Part shown: positions 29,374-40,859 of the stretch, in pieces | How positions within the stretch are numbered: the first letter of the stretch is position 1 | Layout of the letters: every line of letters starts with the position of its first letter | Source: Edaphovirga cremea | Lineage (GTDB): Bacteria; Pseudomonadota; Gammaproteobacteria; Enterobacterales; Enterobacteriaceae | Direction of reading: 5' to 3' | Length of the DNA stretch: 64,000 nt | NCBI RefSeq assembly: GCF_003332275.1 | Contig: NZ_QOVA01000009.1 | Location: forward strand, 124,001-188,000 | Translations under genes and position numbers: made by a program | The notes under the pieces: model-generated | What the model was told of the DNA's origin: nothing | Databases searched by the model: none | The model's input: the letters and a program-made list of their open reading frames with translations, nothing else

Positions 29374-31107
29374 TCAGCGCGGCCATATATTCTGTATCAA
29401 TAGTTGGACTGTACGATTGCCGCGATACTCATTAATGTCCAATTTATAAGCGAGCTTAGCTTCGCGGACACTGCTGTCTGGCCATAACGCGGTATCGACA
29501 TTGAACGCGATACCGTCCAATAATGGCCCACCCGCCAGAGGTTCAATCATCACTTTCAGATGACGCTCCCCTACCAGACGCTGCTGCAAAATACGGAATT
29601 CACCGTCAAAGGTCGGCTCAGGGAATGCCTGCCCCCATGGCCCCCCTTCCCGCAGCAGTTCAGCCGTTGGCAACGTCAGTTCTTGAATAGCCAATTCACC
29701 ATCAGACCAAATCACCCCTTCGAGATAGGACGGATCGAGCCATTCGCCCACCAATTGCGCAAAGCAGAGCCTGAACCGATCGAAATTGGCTTCTTCCAAC
29801 GACAGCCCGGCGGCCATCGCATGGCCACCAAACTTCATGATTAATCCCGGATGCAGCGTGTCCAGACGCTCCAGCGCATCGCGCATATGCAACCCGGCAA
29901 TAGAGCGCCCGGAGCCTTTGAGCAACCCCTCACCCGCAGGGGCGAACGCGATGACCGGACGATTGAATCGCTCTTTGATCCGTGAGGCCAGAATCCCCAC
30001 CACGCCCTGATGCCATTCAGGGTGATACATCGCCAGACCATAGGGCAGTTCGCTGCTGCTGCGCTCAAGTTGATCGCAGAGCTGCAACGCTTCAACCTGC
30101 ATTCCCTGCTCAATCTCACGACGAGTCTGATTCAGCGCATCAAGATCGCTGGCCAGCGCCCGCGATTGGGCAATGTCGTCGCTCAACAACAGCGCAACGC
30201 CAATGGACATATCATCCAGCCGCCCTGCTGCATTCAGCCGCGGTCCCAGAGCAAAACCGAGATCGTTGGCGGCCAGTTGACGGGCATCGCGATTCGCCAC
30301 TTCCAATAAAGCGCGGATACCCGGCCGGCATTTTCCTGCGCGGATACGGTTCAGTCCCTGATAAACCAGAATGCGGTTATTGGCATCCAGAGGCACCACG
30401 TCCGCCACCGTACCGAGTGCCACCAGATCGAGCAATTCCGCCAGATTGGGGACGGCCAGCGCCCGTTTATCAAACCAGCCGCTGTCACGCAGTGCGCTAC
30501 GCAAGGCCAGCATCAGATAGAACGCCACGCCAACACCGGCCAGTGATTTCGACGGGAAATCGCATCCGTGAAGGTTGGGGTTGATAATGGCTTCTGCCGC
30601 CGGAAGCGTATCGCCCGGCAGGTGGTGGTCAGTAACCAGCACCAAAATACCTTTCTCATGCGCCAGATCGACACCCGCATGGGAAGAGATGCCATTATCC
30701 ACAGTGAGAATCAGTTCGGCACCGCGTGCCGCAGCCTGTTCAACCACTTCGGGGCTGAGGCCGTAGCCGTCTTCAAAACGGTTCGGTACCAAATAGCTCA
30801 CTTCACTGCAACCCATACTGCGCAGCGCCAAAACTGCCAGGGCGGTACTGGTCGCACCATCAGCATCAAAATCGCCGACAACCATAATGCGCAGACGCTG
30901 CTCCAGCGCCTGTTGCAACAGTTCCACCGCCTTCTCAATGCCATCCAGTTGCTGATAACCCAGCAGACCGCGCACGCCTCGCTCAAGTTCTTGCGGCAAA
31001 GTGACGCCCCGGGCGGCGTAAAGCCGACGGAGCAAAGGATGCAAATCGGGGGGCAGTTCGCTGGTGTTCGCCGTCTCACGGCGGCGAAGTTGTGTAATGC
31101 TGATCAC
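29374..31107 (-). CDS. recJ: Single-strand DNA-specific exonuclease RecJ
   Basis: 577 residues, as in E. coli. 5'-to-3' exonuclease of recombination and mismatch repair. DHH-family motifs are GDFDADGATSTA near residue 80, VTDHHLPGD near 160 and GGHAMAAG near 415. GTG start directly after the dsbC stop (TAAGTG). Member of xerD–dsbC–recJ. Confidence 0.97.
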   Translation of the reverse strand: MISITQLRRRETANTSELPPDLHPLLRRLYAARGVTLPQELERGVRGLLGYQQLDGIEKAVELLQQALEQRLRIMVVGDFDADGATSTALAVLALRSMGCSEVSYLVPNRFEDGYGLSPEVVEQAAARGAELILTVDNGISSHAGVDLAHEKGILVLVTDHHLPGDTLPAAEAIINPNLHGCDFPSKSLAGVGVAFYLMLALRSALRDSGWFDKRALAVPNLAELLDLVALGTVADVVPLDANNRILVYQGLNRIRAGKCRPGIRALLEVANRDARQLAANDLGFALGPRLNAAGRLDDMSIGVALLLSDDIAQSRALASDLDALNQTRREIEQGMQVEALQLCDQLERSSSELPYGLAMYHPEWHQGVVGILASRIKERFNRPVIAFAPAGEGLLKGSGRSIAGLHMRDALERLDTLHPGLIMKFGGHAMAAGLSLEEANFDRFRLCFAQLVGEWLDPSYLEGVIWSDGELAIQELTLPTAELLREGGPWGQAFPEPTFDGEFRILQQRLVGERHLKVMIEPLAGGPLLDGIAFNVDTALWPDSSVREAKLAYKLDINEYRGNRTVQLLIQNIWPR

Positions 31108-31824
31108 TTATTGTCCGTTACTCTGTGGTGCTTTACGGGCGTTCAGCATCGCGGCCATCTCTTTCGGCGGCTGATACCCTGGAATCATGGTGCCGTCTTG
31201 TAAAACTACGGCTGGCGTGCCGGATACGCCAAACTGCACGCCGAGCTCAAAATGCCTGGCGATACTGGTTTTACAGGTCGCAGGTGAGACGGCATCACCA
31301 CGCAATGCCGCGTCAAAGGCAGCGTTGCGATCGGCGGTACACCAGATTGATTGCATATCTTTCTCAGCCTGAGAGTCCAGCCCCTGACGAGGGAATGCCA
31401 GATAACGTACGGTAATGCCTAGTGCATTGTACTCTTTCATCTGCTCGTGCAGCTTATGGCAATAACCGCAGGTGATGTCAGTAAAGACGGTAATCACATG
31501 CTTTTCCTGTGGCGCTTTATAGATAATCATTTCATCTTTCAGCGCTTCGAGGTTCTTCACCAGCAATTGATTGGTGACATTCACCGGCTGTTTGCCACTG
31601 ACGTCGTACAACGGGCCTTGCAGGATATGCTTGCCGTCTTCGCTCGCGTAAAGCACGCCGCTTTCGGTCAGAACCGTCTTCAAACCCGCTACCGGGGAGG
31701 ACTGAATTTGCGCATTCTGGATACCGAGGCTTTTCAGCGCCTGTTGGATCGCGGCATCGTCTGCATGCGCAGCGCCCGTGATGGAAGCAGCCAGCAGAGT
31801 AAGCAGCAGAAAACCTTTTTTCAT
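31108..31824 (-). CDS. dsbC: Periplasmic thiol:disulfide isomerase DsbC
   Basis: 238 residues from the ATG at 31824 (AAGGA 7 bases upstream). Signal peptide MKKGFLLLTLLAASITGAAHA. N-terminal dimerisation domain, then a thioredoxin fold with CGYC (TDITCGYCHKL) and a second cysteine pair (WCTADR, ATCKTS). It rearranges wrong disulfides in the periplasm. Confidence 0.97.
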   Translation of the reverse strand: MKKGFLLLTLLAASITGAAHADDAAIQQALKSLGIQNAQIQSSPVAGLKTVLTESGVLYASEDGKHILQGPLYDVSGKQPVNVTNQLLVKNLEALKDEMIIYKAPQEKHVITVFTDITCGYCHKLHEQMKEYNALGITVRYLAFPRQGLDSQAEKDMQSIWCTADRNAAFDAALRGDAVSPATCKTSIARHFELGVQFGVSGTPAVVLQDGTMIPGYQPPKEMAAMLNARKAPQSNGQ

Positions 31825-31851
31825 ATATAAATCCTTGTGATACCACCGCAC

Positions 31852-32757
31852 TTAGGCACGGGGGTGATGCTGTTGATGTAGCTGCTTTAACCGTTCGGTG
31901 GCTACATGCGTATAAATTTGCGTCGTCGAAAGATCGCTGTGTCCCAATAACATCTGTACGACACGCAGATCTGCGCCGTGGTTCAGTAAATGCGTCGCGA
32001 AAGCATGGCGCAATACGTGCGGGGAGAGCCGTTCGCTGTCAATACCCGCAAGAATGGCATAGTGCTTAATGCGATGCCAGAAGGTCTGACGGGTCATTTT
32101 CTGGCTGCGGTTGCTGGGAAACATGATGTCCAGCGTTTGGCCGTTCATCAGCCACGGACGCCCATGCTCCATATAATTCTCCAGCCAGTACACGGCCTCT
32201 TCCCCCAAAGGGACCAAACGCTCTTTATTGCCCTTACCAATCACCCGCACCACGCCCTGACGCAAACTGACATCATTCAACGTCAGGCCAACCAGTTCCG
32301 ATACCCGCAAACCGGTGGCATACAGCAGTTCAAGCATGGCTTTGTCACGCAACTCCAGCGGGATCTCGGTGCTGGGTGCCTGCAACAATGACTCAACCTG
32401 CGCCTCACTGAGATCTTTTGGTAACCGCTGCGGCAATTTGGGTGATGAAAGAAGCGCCGTGGGATCATCGTCACGAAGCTTTTCCCGGTAGAGATGCTGG
32501 AAAAGCCGGCGCATAGCGCTGAGCAAACGGGCCGAGCTGGTCGCTTTATAGCCGCCCTCAATGCGTTCTGCAAGAAACGATTGCAGATCGAGAGGCTGCG
32601 CTTGTAACAAATCACAGTCGTGATGATGAAGCCAAGCAACCAACGTTTGTAAATCAAGGCGATACGAAGACAGGGTATTTTCTGCCAGATTACGCTCCAG
32701 CCAGAGCGCATCGAGAAATTGCTCGATCAGGCTGTTGTCGTGCTCTTGCTTTGTCAC
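31852..32757 (-). CDS. xerD: Tyrosine recombinase XerD
   Basis: 301 residues from the GTG at 32757, chosen by alignment to E. coli XerD and an AGGGG ribosome site. With XerC it resolves chromosome dimers at dif. SAM-like N-terminal domain, then catalytic Arg (ATGLRVSEL), Lys (GKGNKERL), [26 protein letters not shown] with the nucleophilic Tyr. First gene of xerD–dsbC–recJ, divergent from fldB. Confidence 0.97.
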   Translation of the reverse strand: MTKQEHDNSLIEQFLDALWLERNLAENTLSSYRLDLQTLVAWLHHHDCDLLQAQPLDLQSFLAERIEGGYKATSSARLLSAMRRLFQHLYREKLRDDDPTALLSSPKLPQRLPKDLSEAQVESLLQAPSTEIPLELRDKAMLELLYATGLRVSELVGLTLNDVSLRQGVVRVIGKGNKERLVPLGEEAVYWLENYMEHGRPWLMNGQTLDIMFPSNRSQKMTRQTFWHRIKHYAILAGIDSERLSPHVLRHAFATHLLNHGADLRVVQMLLGHSDLSTTQIYTHVATERLKQLHQQHHPRA

Positions 32758-32866
32758 GGAGGTTCCCCTGTTTTCAACTCGACTCCAACGCCCATTATGC
32801 CTGATGAACGCACAAATCTGGTACACTCGATGTCATTCCGTGTTCAGTAATGTAGTGATAATAACG

Positions 32867-33385
32867 ATGAAGATGGGTCTTTTTTACGGTTCCAGCACCT
32901 GCTATACCGAAATGGCTGCTGAAAAAATCCGTGATATTTTAGGCGAAGAACTGGTCGACTTGCACAATCTGAAAGATGTCGATCCGCATAAAATGGAAGA
33001 GTATGACATCCTGATCCTGGGGATTCCGACGTGGGATTTCGGGGAGATTCAGGAAGACTGGGAAGCGATTTGGTCGCAGTTATCCACACTCGATCTGCAG
33101 GGGAAAATCGTCGCCATGTACGGCATGGGCGATCAACTGGGTTATGGTGAATGGTTCCTGGATGCACTCGGGATGCTCTATGATCAACTGGCCGTGCTGG
33201 GTGTGCAGTTCGTCGGATTCTGGCCCATTGAAGGCTATGAATTTACCAGCCCCAAACCGCTGGCCGCTGACGGACAACACTTTGTCGGGCTGGCGTTGGA
33301 CGAGGTGAATCAGTACGAAATGAGCGACGATCGCCTGCAACAATGGTGCGAACAGATCCTGCTGGAAATAGACGCACTGCTGTAA
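32867..33385 (+). CDS. fldB: Flavodoxin 2
   Basis: 172 residues from the ATG at 32867 ([15 protein letters not shown]). FMN phosphate loop YGSSTCYT at the start and the isoalloxazine loops PTWDFGEIQ and [13 protein letters not shown]. Long-chain flavodoxin, an electron carrier. Divergent from xerD as in E. coli. Confidence 0.96.
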   Translation: MKMGLFYGSSTCYTEMAAEKIRDILGEELVDLHNLKDVDPHKMEEYDILILGIPTWDFGEIQEDWEAIWSQLSTLDLQGKIVAMYGMGDQLGYGEWFLDALGMLYDQLAVLGVQFVGFWPIEGYEFTSPKPLAADGQHFVGLALDEVNQYEMSDDRLQQWCEQILLEIDALL

Positions 33386-33430
33386 TCCCTGCCTGGTGGG
33401 CTCATGGTTGCGCCCACCAGCAAGAAAATA

Positions 33431-33883
33431 TCAGGATTTCTTTTCACGCGCGCCCGCCGCTTTGGGAGCGTTGAGTAACCACTGCCGCAGATGCCGCCAC
33501 TCCTCTTGGCTCATACTGTCAGACGCCAGCCAGAACCGTTGGCGACGCACTTTTCCCTGTCCACTGGTTTTCCCGGTCACCTCCTGTAACGACAACAGTA
33601 CGCCGCTATTCAGCACCCATACTGGTTTATCAAATCGCCACTCTTTACGTTGCCAAGACAACCGATTGGCGGCGAGAAAAGCGATCGCTCCCTGACGCGA
33701 AGTAATTTTTTTCTGGCTGCGTATGCATTCGAACACCAGAATCGTCAGCAACGCTATCCACAGAAACACATAGCCATCCGGCCAGGGAGCGAGCAGAACC
33801 AACAAAATCAATGTGCCATGCAGCAACAAAGAAAATATCTGCGTTCGCCATGAAATCCTTAAATCACATCGCCATTGGGCCAC
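33431..33883 (-). CDS. cptA: Membrane protein CptA/YgfX
   Basis: 150 residues. Two membrane segments (about 15-35 and 38-55, [29 protein letters not shown]). The soluble tail ends [19 protein letters not shown]. Partner of SdhE/YgfY, described as a CptAB toxin–antitoxin pair and, for YgfX, in flavin-enzyme-linked functions. Longer than the 135-residue E. coli protein through an insert near residue 110. The start overlaps sdhE by 20 bases. Confidence 0.92.
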   Translation of the reverse strand: MAQWRCDLRISWRTQIFSLLLHGTLILLVLLAPWPDGYVFLWIALLTILVFECIRSQKKITSRQGAIAFLAANRLSWQRKEWRFDKPVWVLNSGVLLSLQEVTGKTSGQGKVRRQRFWLASDSMSQEEWRHLRQWLLNAPKAAGAREKKS

Positions 33884-34130
33884 GGTCTTTATTTCGCGTC
33901 TGGATCAGGTTAACCATCCGTTGCAGCCCCTTATCTTCGGGAGCACCATGATTCATCAGCCAGTTAAATAAATCAGGATCGTCACTTTGCAACAGGCGGA
34001 CAAAAATCGCCTTGTCTTCATCTGTCAGGGTATCAAATTCATATTCGAAGAAGGGCATGATTGAGATATCAAGTTCGCGCATACCGCGGCGACACGCCCA
34101 ATGAATACGGGACTTATTGGTAATATCCAT
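33864..34130 (-). CDS. sdhE: FAD assembly factor SdhE
   Basis: 88 residues with the signature RGMRELD at residues 15-21. It promotes covalent flavinylation of succinate dehydrogenase and fumarate reductase. Five-helix fold by family. Operon with cptA, divergent from ygfZ. Confidence 0.96.
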   Translation of the reverse strand: MDITNKSRIHWACRRGMRELDISIMPFFEYEFDTLTDEDKAIFVRLLQSDDPDLFNWLMNHGAPEDKGLQRMVNLIQTRNKDRGPMAM

Positions 34131-34394
34131 GTTTGCTAAACCTTTTAGTCAGTTAATGCATCCAGTGTAATTTGATTTTACCACCCGGTGGGCTTGAGAG
34201 AGTAACAATTCGACACATACCGCGAAAAGAGTGCAAAGTCGCAATGGCGTGGATTGCTAAAAACAGATTCGGGATTGCTGGAATACTCAAGGATTATCGT
34301 TGCCGCTCATAACGAATAACTGTTTGCAAACCGACATTCCTCTTTTACCATGGGTGTCATAAGCTCACGGCACCCTCATTGGCAGGATCGTATA
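34131..34394. promoter_or_regulatory. Divergent sdhE–ygfZ promoter region
   Basis: 264 bases between two start codons. It should carry both promoters; I cannot assign the boxes with certainty. Confidence 0.4.
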
Positions 34395-35390
34395 ATGGCG
34401 TATAAATTTCCGTTTCCACCGCAGAAACCCTCCGCTTCCTCACGTTTGCCCCTGACGCTGATCTCCCTTGAAGACTGGGCGTTGGTAACGACCACGGGTG
34501 CGGACACCGTAAAATATCTGCAGGGACAGGTTACCGCAGACATTGATGGCATGGCGCCAATGCACCACGTTCTCTGTGCCCATTGTGACGCAAAAGGGAA
34601 AATGTGGAGCAATCTGCGGCTGTTCCCGCGTGGCGAAGGGATGGCGTATATCGAAAGACGCAGCGTTCGCGATAATCAACTGGCTGAAATTAAAAAATAC
34701 GCCGTGTTCTCCAAGATAACATTCACTGCCGACGATCGGCTCGTATTGCTCGGTGTGGCGGGTTTCCAGGCTGGCGCCGCGCTCTCTGGAGTATTTGATA
34801 CGCTGCCCACCGCTGAAAGCCCGGTCTTTGAGCAGGACGACACCACTATTTTGCATTTTTCGCTGCCAGCAGAACGCTATTTGCTGATCACCACTGCGGA
34901 GAAAGCACAGCAATTGATTGAAAAGCTGGGCGAGCAGGCACAGCACAATGACAGTCAGCAGTGGCTGGCGTTGGATATCGAAGCGGGTTTCCCGGTCATC
35001 GACAGCCCCAACAGCGCGCAGTTTATTCCCCAGGCCGCCAATTTGCAGGCACTGGAGGGCGGCATCAGCTTCAGCAAAGGCTGCTATGCCGGTCAGGAGA
35101 TGGTGGCGCGCGCCAAATATCGGGGTGCCAACAAGCGCGCCCTGTATTGGCTGGCGGGCAATGCCAGTCGGGTACCGACTGCCGCAGAGGATCTGGAGTT
35201 GCAGATGGGCGAGAACTGGCGCCGTACCGGTACCGTTCTGGCCTCAGTCCAGTTGAGTGACGGCAGCGTTTGGGTTCAGGCGGTGCTGAACAACGATCTG
35301 GACGCGGACAGCGTACTGCGTATCCGCGATGACGCGGCGAGTAAACTGGTAATTATGCCGCTACCGTATTCACTGGCGGAAGAGAAGTAG
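34395..35390 (+). CDS. ygfZ: Folate-binding Fe–S assembly protein YgfZ
   Basis: 331 residues from the ATG at 34395. GcvT-like fold with the signature [17 protein letters not shown] near residue 228, whose cysteine is needed for function. It helps to make or repair Fe–S enzymes such as MiaB. A frame starting 15 codons earlier lacks support. Confidence 0.96.
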   Translation: MAYKFPFPPQKPSASSRLPLTLISLEDWALVTTTGADTVKYLQGQVTADIDGMAPMHHVLCAHCDAKGKMWSNLRLFPRGEGMAYIERRSVRDNQLAEIKKYAVFSKITFTADDRLVLLGVAGFQAGAALSGVFDTLPTAESPVFEQDDTTILHFSLPAERYLLITTAEKAQQLIEKLGEQAQHNDSQQWLALDIEAGFPVIDSPNSAQFIPQAANLQALEGGISFSKGCYAGQEMVARAKYRGANKRALYWLAGNASRVPTAAEDLELQMGENWRRTGTVLASVQLSDGSVWVQAVLNNDLDADSVLRIRDDAASKLVIMPLPYSLAEEK

Positions 35391-35398
35391 TTCTTTGT

Positions 35399-35419
35399 CG
35401 GGGCGGAAATTCCGCCCCG
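35399..35419. terminator. Hairpin between ygfZ and trhA
   Basis: CGGGGCGGAA and TTCCGCCCCG form a 10-bp stem in the convergent gap. There is no strong T-run, so termination may be weak or bidirectional. Confidence 0.5.
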
Positions 35420-35429
35420 TGACGGGTAT

Positions 35430-36074
35430 TTATACGTACAGGTAGACGGCCATAAAATGACAGGCACTCCCGCCCAACACAAAGGCGTGCCAAATTGCAT
35501 GACCGAAGCGAATGCGCTTCGAGGCATAAAAAATCACCCCCAGCGTATAGACAATCCCACCTACGGCGAGCAGCGTGATTCCCCCTATTGAGAGCTTCAT
35601 TGCCAACTGATAAATCACGATCAGCGAGAGCCAGCCCATGGTCAGGTAGGTGATCAATGACAGGGCTTCAAAGCGATGGGCGAAAGCCAGTTTGAAGATC
35701 ACGCCGATCAGCGCCATGCTCCAGATGACAATCATCAATCCTCTCGCCAGCGGTGAATCCAGCCCTACCAGCAGGAAAGGGGTGTAAGTACCGGCGATCA
35801 ATATATAAATGGCGCAGTGATCAAATTTCTTCAGCCAGTATTTGGCTCTCTGGTGAGGGATCGCGTGATACAGCGTCGATGCCAGATACAGCAGGATTAT
35901 GCTGCCGCCATACAGGCTGTAACTGGTAATGGCCGTTGCACCCGCACCAGTATCCACCGCCTGGATCAGTAACAGAACCAATCCAACAATGCCAAACACA
36001 AACCCAATCCCATGACTGATGCTGTTAGCAATCTCTTCAGCCCAGGGATAACCTTTGTCTGACAAATTAGTCAT
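35430..36074 (-). CDS. trhA: Hemolysin III family membrane protein (YqfA)
   Basis: 214 residues with seven predicted membrane helices. HlyIII/PAQR signature residues are in [27 protein letters not shown] and [17 protein letters not shown] (Ser, Asp and His of the metal site). The family includes adiponectin-receptor relatives; in E. coli it has been linked to membrane energetics. Same relative place as in E. coli, after ygfZ. Confidence 0.92.
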   Translation of the reverse strand: MTNLSDKGYPWAEEIANSISHGIGFVFGIVGLVLLLIQAVDTGAGATAITSYSLYGGSIILLYLASTLYHAIPHQRAKYWLKKFDHCAIYILIAGTYTPFLLVGLDSPLARGLMIVIWSMALIGVIFKLAFAHRFEALSLITYLTMGWLSLIVIYQLAMKLSIGGITLLAVGGIVYTLGVIFYASKRIRFGHAIWHAFVLGGSACHFMAVYLYV

Positions 36075-36326
36075 AGTGTTTGAATCCTTAACACAATATT
36101 TACCCTGCTTATTTGGGTAAGGAATAGTCTATAAGTAGACATTTGCAGAGTAGCTGAGAATTATTCCAGTGTACACGTGTAAGCTAAAAATATTTCATGA
36201 GGTCTTGTAACAGAGCCTTATCGGCGAAATAATCAGCCATACGTTCTTGATTACGAACCCGCGCGTTCTGTATTGCGAATATCGTTGCGAACATCGCTTA
36301 ATCCCCGCCATGACTGAGGTTGAATT

Positions 36327-36935
36327 ATGTCTGTAGTTTCCCCTGTCCTTGATTTCGGTTCGATGACCGATGTCATCCAGTTCCTGATGGAAATTGATAA
36401 GCTGAAAAGCGTCCAGCGTCGCACCAAAGTGCTGGGTACGCAGCGTCAGGAAAATTCAGCCGAACACAGTTGGCATTTTGCCATCGCGGCCATGAGTCTT
36501 GCCCCTTACGCAGCCAAAGGTGTCGACATCCAGAAAGTGATTCAGATGGCGCTGCTGCATGACATTGTTGAGATCGATGCTGGCGATGTAATGGTCTACG
36601 ATTTGGCTGCGCGGGACGCGATTCATAACATAGAACTTGCAGCGGCCAAGCGGCTTTTTGGCATGTTGCCTGAGTCACTAGGTAAACAATTCATGGCGCT
36701 GTGGAACGAATATGAGGCCGGGGAAAGCGCAGAAGCGCGTTTTGCCCAGGTTATCGATCGTGCATTACCGATGATCATGAATCTGCACAATCAGGGACAG
36801 AGTTGGGTGGAGAACGGTATTCGTCTTGAACAGGTGCTTGCCCGCAATTCCAATATTGCCGATGTGAATCCTGAACTTTGGCAGCACCTGCGCAAGCACC
36901 TTGATTATGCCCACCAGCAGGGCTGGCTGAAATAG
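36327..36935 (+). CDS. HD-domain hydrolase (HDDC2/YfbR-like)
   Basis: 202 residues. HD metal motifs are NSAEHSWHFA near residue 41, ALLHDIVEIDAGD near residue 73 and a later conserved Asp (VIDRALPMI). This layout fits 5'-deoxynucleotidase-type HD enzymes. In E. coli yqfB and bglA occupy this spot between trhA and ygfF, so the gene is a lineage-specific neighbour. Substrate not known. Confidence 0.85.
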   Translation: MSVVSPVLDFGSMTDVIQFLMEIDKLKSVQRRTKVLGTQRQENSAEHSWHFAIAAMSLAPYAAKGVDIQKVIQMALLHDIVEIDAGDVMVYDLAARDAIHNIELAAAKRLFGMLPESLGKQFMALWNEYEAGESAEARFAQVIDRALPMIMNLHNQGQSWVENGIRLEQVLARNSNIADVNPELWQHLRKHLDYAHQQGWLK

Positions 36936-37052
36936 CACCTCTCCTGCGGCGTCTACGCCAAGTCAGACGCCGCCGTTTCTGCCAATCCTAATTCTGCACC
37001 AACGCACAGTTTCCTGCTGGCGCGCCATGGATTTTAAATTCAATAACGTTTT

Positions 37053-37799
37053 TTACTTCCCACCAGCCAAATCAATCGTGCTGCCGGTGACGTAGGATGC
37101 GGCATCGGAGAGTAGCCAGGCGATGGCTTCTGCCACTTCCTGCGGCTGACCACCGCGCTGCATGGGAATAGCAGAACTCACGCGATCCACGCGCCCAGGT
37201 TCACCACCGCTGGCGTGCATATCGGTATAGATAAAGCCGGGGCGGACGCCGTTCACCCGGATCCCCTGTGCTGCGACTTCCAGCGAGAGTCCGGTCGTTA
37301 ATGTGTCTACCGCACCTTTTGAGGCGGCATAATCGACATATTCACCCGCCGATCCCAAACGGGCAGCGGCGGAGGAGACATTGACAATAGCCCCACCCTG
37401 ACCACCGTGGCGCGTCGCCATACGTTTGACCGCCTCACGGCAACAAAGGAAGTATCCCGTAACGTTGGTAGCCAATACCCGGTTGATCCGTTCTGCGGTC
37501 AGTTGTTCGATCGTAGATTGCTGGAATAAAATGCCAGCATTATTCACCAACGCCCTCAGCACACCCAATTGCGCATCAAGACGTTCAAACATCGCCACCA
37601 CTTGTTGCTCGTCGGCAACATCCGCCTGTAATGCCAGCGCACGGCCTCCGCGGTGGGTAATCTCGCTTACAACCTCTTGCGCAGCACGGCTGTCATTGAG
37701 GTAGTTCACCCCTATCTGATAACCCTTTTCAGCCAGCAACAGCGCTGTCGCGCGCCCAATTCCGCGGCTGGCTCCGGTAATCAACACCACGTTATTCAT
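37053..37799 (-). CDS. ygfF: Short-chain dehydrogenase YgfF
   Basis: 248 residues from the ATG at 37799 (GGAAAG just upstream). TGASRGIG cofactor motif near residue 8, NNAG at about 88, catalytic YVDYAASKGA near 155, and the typical end YVTGSTIDLAGGK. The context next to gcvP matches E. coli ygfF. Substrate unknown. Confidence 0.93.
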   Translation of the reverse strand: MNNVVLITGASRGIGRATALLLAEKGYQIGVNYLNDSRAAQEVVSEITHRGGRALALQADVADEQQVVAMFERLDAQLGVLRALVNNAGILFQQSTIEQLTAERINRVLATNVTGYFLCCREAVKRMATRHGGQGGAIVNVSSAAARLGSAGEYVDYAASKGAVDTLTTGLSLEVAAQGIRVNGVRPGFIYTDMHASGGEPGRVDRVSSAIPMQRGGQPQEVAEAIAWLLSDAASYVTGSTIDLAGGK

Positions 37800-37820
37800 C
37801 GTCTTTCCTTCCGGCATTAA

Positions 37821-37852
37821 AAAAGGATACGGCCCGTAAGCAGTATCCTTTT
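37821..37852 (-). terminator. gcvTHP terminator
   Basis: AAAAGGATAC and GTATCCTTTT form a 10-bp stem with a 12-base loop and end in a T-run on the minus strand. Lies between the gcvP stop and ygfF. A second small hairpin (CTAGTC/GACTAG) is at 37858-37878. Confidence 0.88.
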
Positions 37853-37887
37853 GAATTCTAGTCCATCTTTTCGACTAGCAGATGAAG

Positions 37888-40767
37888 TTACTCGTAATCA
37901 CTCACCGGAACACAAGAACAGAACAGATTGCGATCGCCGTAGACATCGTCCAGACGTTTCACGCTCGGCCAGTACTTGTTGTCGCGCAGTGATTCAACCG
38001 GGAATACCGCCAATTCGCGGCTGTACGCGTGCTGCCAGTCATTGACCAGTTCAGCCTGAGTATGCGGCGCATTCACCAGTGGGTTATCTTCCAGCGGCCA
38101 CTCGCCTTTTGCCACCCGATCAATCTCAGCGCGGATGGCCAACAGTGCATCGATAAAGCGATCCAGCTCGGCCTTGCCCTCCGATTCGGTCGGTTCCACC
38201 ATCAACGTCCCGGCGACGGGGAATGACATGGTCGGAGCATGAAAACCGTAATCAATCAAGCGCTTGGCGATGTCCATCTCGCTAATGCCGGTCTGCTCTT
38301 TCAACGGGCGGATATCGAGAATACATTCATGCGCCACCCGGCCATCACGCCCCGTATACAGCACAGGATAAGCCGCTTTCAGCCGAGTAGCGATATAGTT
38401 GGCATTCAGGATCGCCATCTGACTGGCCTGTTTCAGACCTTCAGCACCCATCATACGGATATACATCCAACTGATTGGCAGAATTGAGGCGCTGCCGAAA
38501 GGCGCTGCCGATACCGCACCGTTGGTAGTCAATACACCATCAATTGCGACCACGCTATGCCCGGGAACAAACGGGGCCAGATGGGCTTTCACGCCAATCG
38601 GTCCCATGCCTGGGCCACCACCGCCGTGCGGAATACAGAACGTCTTGTGCAAATTAAGGTGCGACACATCAGCGCCGATATAACCCGGGGTCGTAATTCC
38701 GACCTGCGCATTCATATTGGCGCCATCCAGATAGACCTGACCGCCGTACTGATGAACGATCTGGCAGACTTCGCGGATGGTTTCTTCGTATACGCCATGG
38801 GTCGATGGATAGGTCACCATGATGCAAGAGAGTTGATCGCCCGCTTGCGCCGCTTTCTCGCGCAAATCGCTCAAATCGATGTTGCCTTGTTTATCACAAG
38901 CGACCACCACCACTTCCATTCCGGCCATCTGGGCAGAGGCCGGGTTGGTGCCGTGGGCAGAACTTGGGATCAGACACAGGTTGCGGCTGCCTTCGTTGCG
39001 GCTTTCATGATAGTGGCGAATCGCCAACAGTCCGGCATATTCGCCCTGCGCACCGGAGTTCGGCTGCATGCATATCGCGTCGTATCCCGTCAGTTGTGCC
39101 AGCCACTGGGAAAGCTGGCCGATCATCTGCTGATAACCACTGGCTTGCTCAGTCGGGCAGAACGGATGCAGTTCTGCAAACTCAGGCCAGGTGATCGGGA
39201 TCATCTCGGCAGCGGCGTTAAGTTTCATGGTGCAAGAGCCAAGGGGGATCATGGCCTGATTCAGTGCCAAATCTTTACGCTCGAGACGGTGCATATAACG
39301 CATCATCTCGGTTTCACTGTGATAACGGTTGAAAACCGGATGGGTCAGGATCGGATCCTGGCGCAGCATGGCAATCGGAATCGAATCGCTGTCGGTGCTG
39401 ACGGCACGATCCAATTGATCGATATCCAGCCCATGATCGTCACCCAGCAATACAGCGAGCAATGCCTGCACGTCTTCACGCGACGTCGCTTCATCCAACG
39501 TGATCCCGACAGCGCCGTGGATATCATTGCGCAGGTTGATACCAAAACTCAGGGCCCGATCGAGCACGGCGGCTTTGTCTTTAACCTCAACGGTCAGCGT
39601 ATCGAACCAGGTATGATGACGCAGTTTCAGACCGCCTTTGCGCAGTCCGCAGGCCAGAATATCAGTCAGGCGATGGATGCGTTGGGCAATGCGCTGCAAG
39701 CCTTGTGGGCCATGGTAAACCGCATACAGGCTGGCAATATTGGCCAGCAATACTTGCGAAGTACAGATGTTCGAGTTGGCCTTTTCGCGACGGATATGCT
39801 GCTCGCGGGTCTGCATCGCCATACGCAGCGCTGTGTTACCGGCGGCATCACGCGAAACACCAATAATGCGGCCTGGCATAGAGCGCTTGAATTCGTCCCG
39901 ACAGGCAAAGAAAGCCGCATGCGGACCACCGTAACCCATAGGCACACCAAAGCGTTGCGCAGAACCAAAAACGACGTCGGCACCCTGTTTGCCCGGTGCA
40001 GTCAGCAGCACCAAAGCCATAATATCTGCCGCAACGCTGGTAATAATCTTGCGGCTCTTCAGTTCGGCCAACAGCACCGTGTAGTCGTGAACTTCGCCAG
40101 TGGTTCCCACCTGTTGCAGCAGCACACCAAATACACCTTCCAGCTCAAGCACTTTTTCTGCTTTGTCGACGATCACATCGAAGCCAAAGGTTTCTGCACG
40201 GGTGCGCACGACATCCAGCGTTTGCGGATGTACATCATCGGCCACAAAGAAGCGATTGGCGTTTTTCAGCTTGCTGGCGCGTTTTGCCAGCGCCATCGAC
40301 TCAGCGGCAGCGGTGGCTTCATCAAGCAAAGATGCCGAAGCCAGGTCCAGCCCAGTCAAATCGAGGGTAAGCTGTTGGAAATTAAGTAATGACTCCAGAC
40401 GCCCCTGGGAAACTTCAGGTTGATAAGGTGTGTAAGCCGTGTACCAACCCGGATTCTCCAGCATGTTGCGCAGAATAACCGGCGGAGTCAGCACCGCGCT
40501 GTAACCCATACCGATATAGGTTTTATAGCGCTGGTTCTGGCTGGCGATGGCCTTCAATTCAGTCAGGGCCTGATGTTCGGTGACGGCGTCGCCCACGGCG
40601 GGTGGCCCTGGCAACTGGATATCGGCCGGGACTATCTGCTGGATAAGCGCGTTTAACGAGCTCGCGCCCACGGTGTCCAGCATCTGCTGCTGTTGTTCAG
40701 CCGAAGGGCCAATATGACGTCCGATAAACGCTTCGCTGTGTTCAAGTTGGCTGAGAGTCTGGGTCAT
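37888..40767 (-). CDS. gcvP: Glycine dehydrogenase (decarboxylating), P protein
   Basis: 959 residues from the ATG at 40767 ([11 protein letters not shown]). It decarboxylates glycine and loads aminomethyl on lipoyl-GcvH. The PLP lysine is in [17 protein letters not shown] near residue 710. A homologous N-terminal half serves as a structural domain. Third gene of gcvTHP; about 90 bases follow gcvH. Confidence 0.98.
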   Translation of the reverse strand: MTQTLSQLEHSEAFIGRHIGPSAEQQQQMLDTVGASSLNALIQQIVPADIQLPGPPAVGDAVTEHQALTELKAIASQNQRYKTYIGMGYSAVLTPPVILRNMLENPGWYTAYTPYQPEVSQGRLESLLNFQQLTLDLTGLDLASASLLDEATAAAESMALAKRASKLKNANRFFVADDVHPQTLDVVRTRAETFGFDVIVDKAEKVLELEGVFGVLLQQVGTTGEVHDYTVLLAELKSRKIITSVAADIMALVLLTAPGKQGADVVFGSAQRFGVPMGYGGPHAAFFACRDEFKRSMPGRIIGVSRDAAGNTALRMAMQTREQHIRREKANSNICTSQVLLANIASLYAVYHGPQGLQRIAQRIHRLTDILACGLRKGGLKLRHHTWFDTLTVEVKDKAAVLDRALSFGINLRNDIHGAVGITLDEATSREDVQALLAVLLGDDHGLDIDQLDRAVSTDSDSIPIAMLRQDPILTHPVFNRYHSETEMMRYMHRLERKDLALNQAMIPLGSCTMKLNAAAEMIPITWPEFAELHPFCPTEQASGYQQMIGQLSQWLAQLTGYDAICMQPNSGAQGEYAGLLAIRHYHESRNEGSRNLCLIPSSAHGTNPASAQMAGMEVVVVACDKQGNIDLSDLREKAAQAGDQLSCIMVTYPSTHGVYEETIREVCQIVHQYGGQVYLDGANMNAQVGITTPGYIGADVSHLNLHKTFCIPHGGGGPGMGPIGVKAHLAPFVPGHSVVAIDGVLTTNGAVSAAPFGSASILPISWMYIRMMGAEGLKQASQMAILNANYIATRLKAAYPVLYTGRDGRVAHECILDIRPLKEQTGISEMDIAKRLIDYGFHAPTMSFPVAGTLMVEPTESEGKAELDRFIDALLAIRAEIDRVAKGEWPLEDNPLVNAPHTQAELVNDWQHAYSRELAVFPVESLRDNKYWPSVKRLDDVYGDRNLFCSCVPVSDYE

Positions 40768-40859
40768 TGCTACACATTCCTGAATCAAACAAGGGGGTCG
40801 GGACTGATTACTGGCAAGGAGATAATGCGCCCCGCGACACGCGGTCGGGGGCGTAAATA

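Noticed and set aside
38557-40389. 610-codon open frame on the plus strand
   Set aside because: It lies fully antisense to gcvP, has no ribosome site or recognisable domain, and arises from the codon bias of gcvP.
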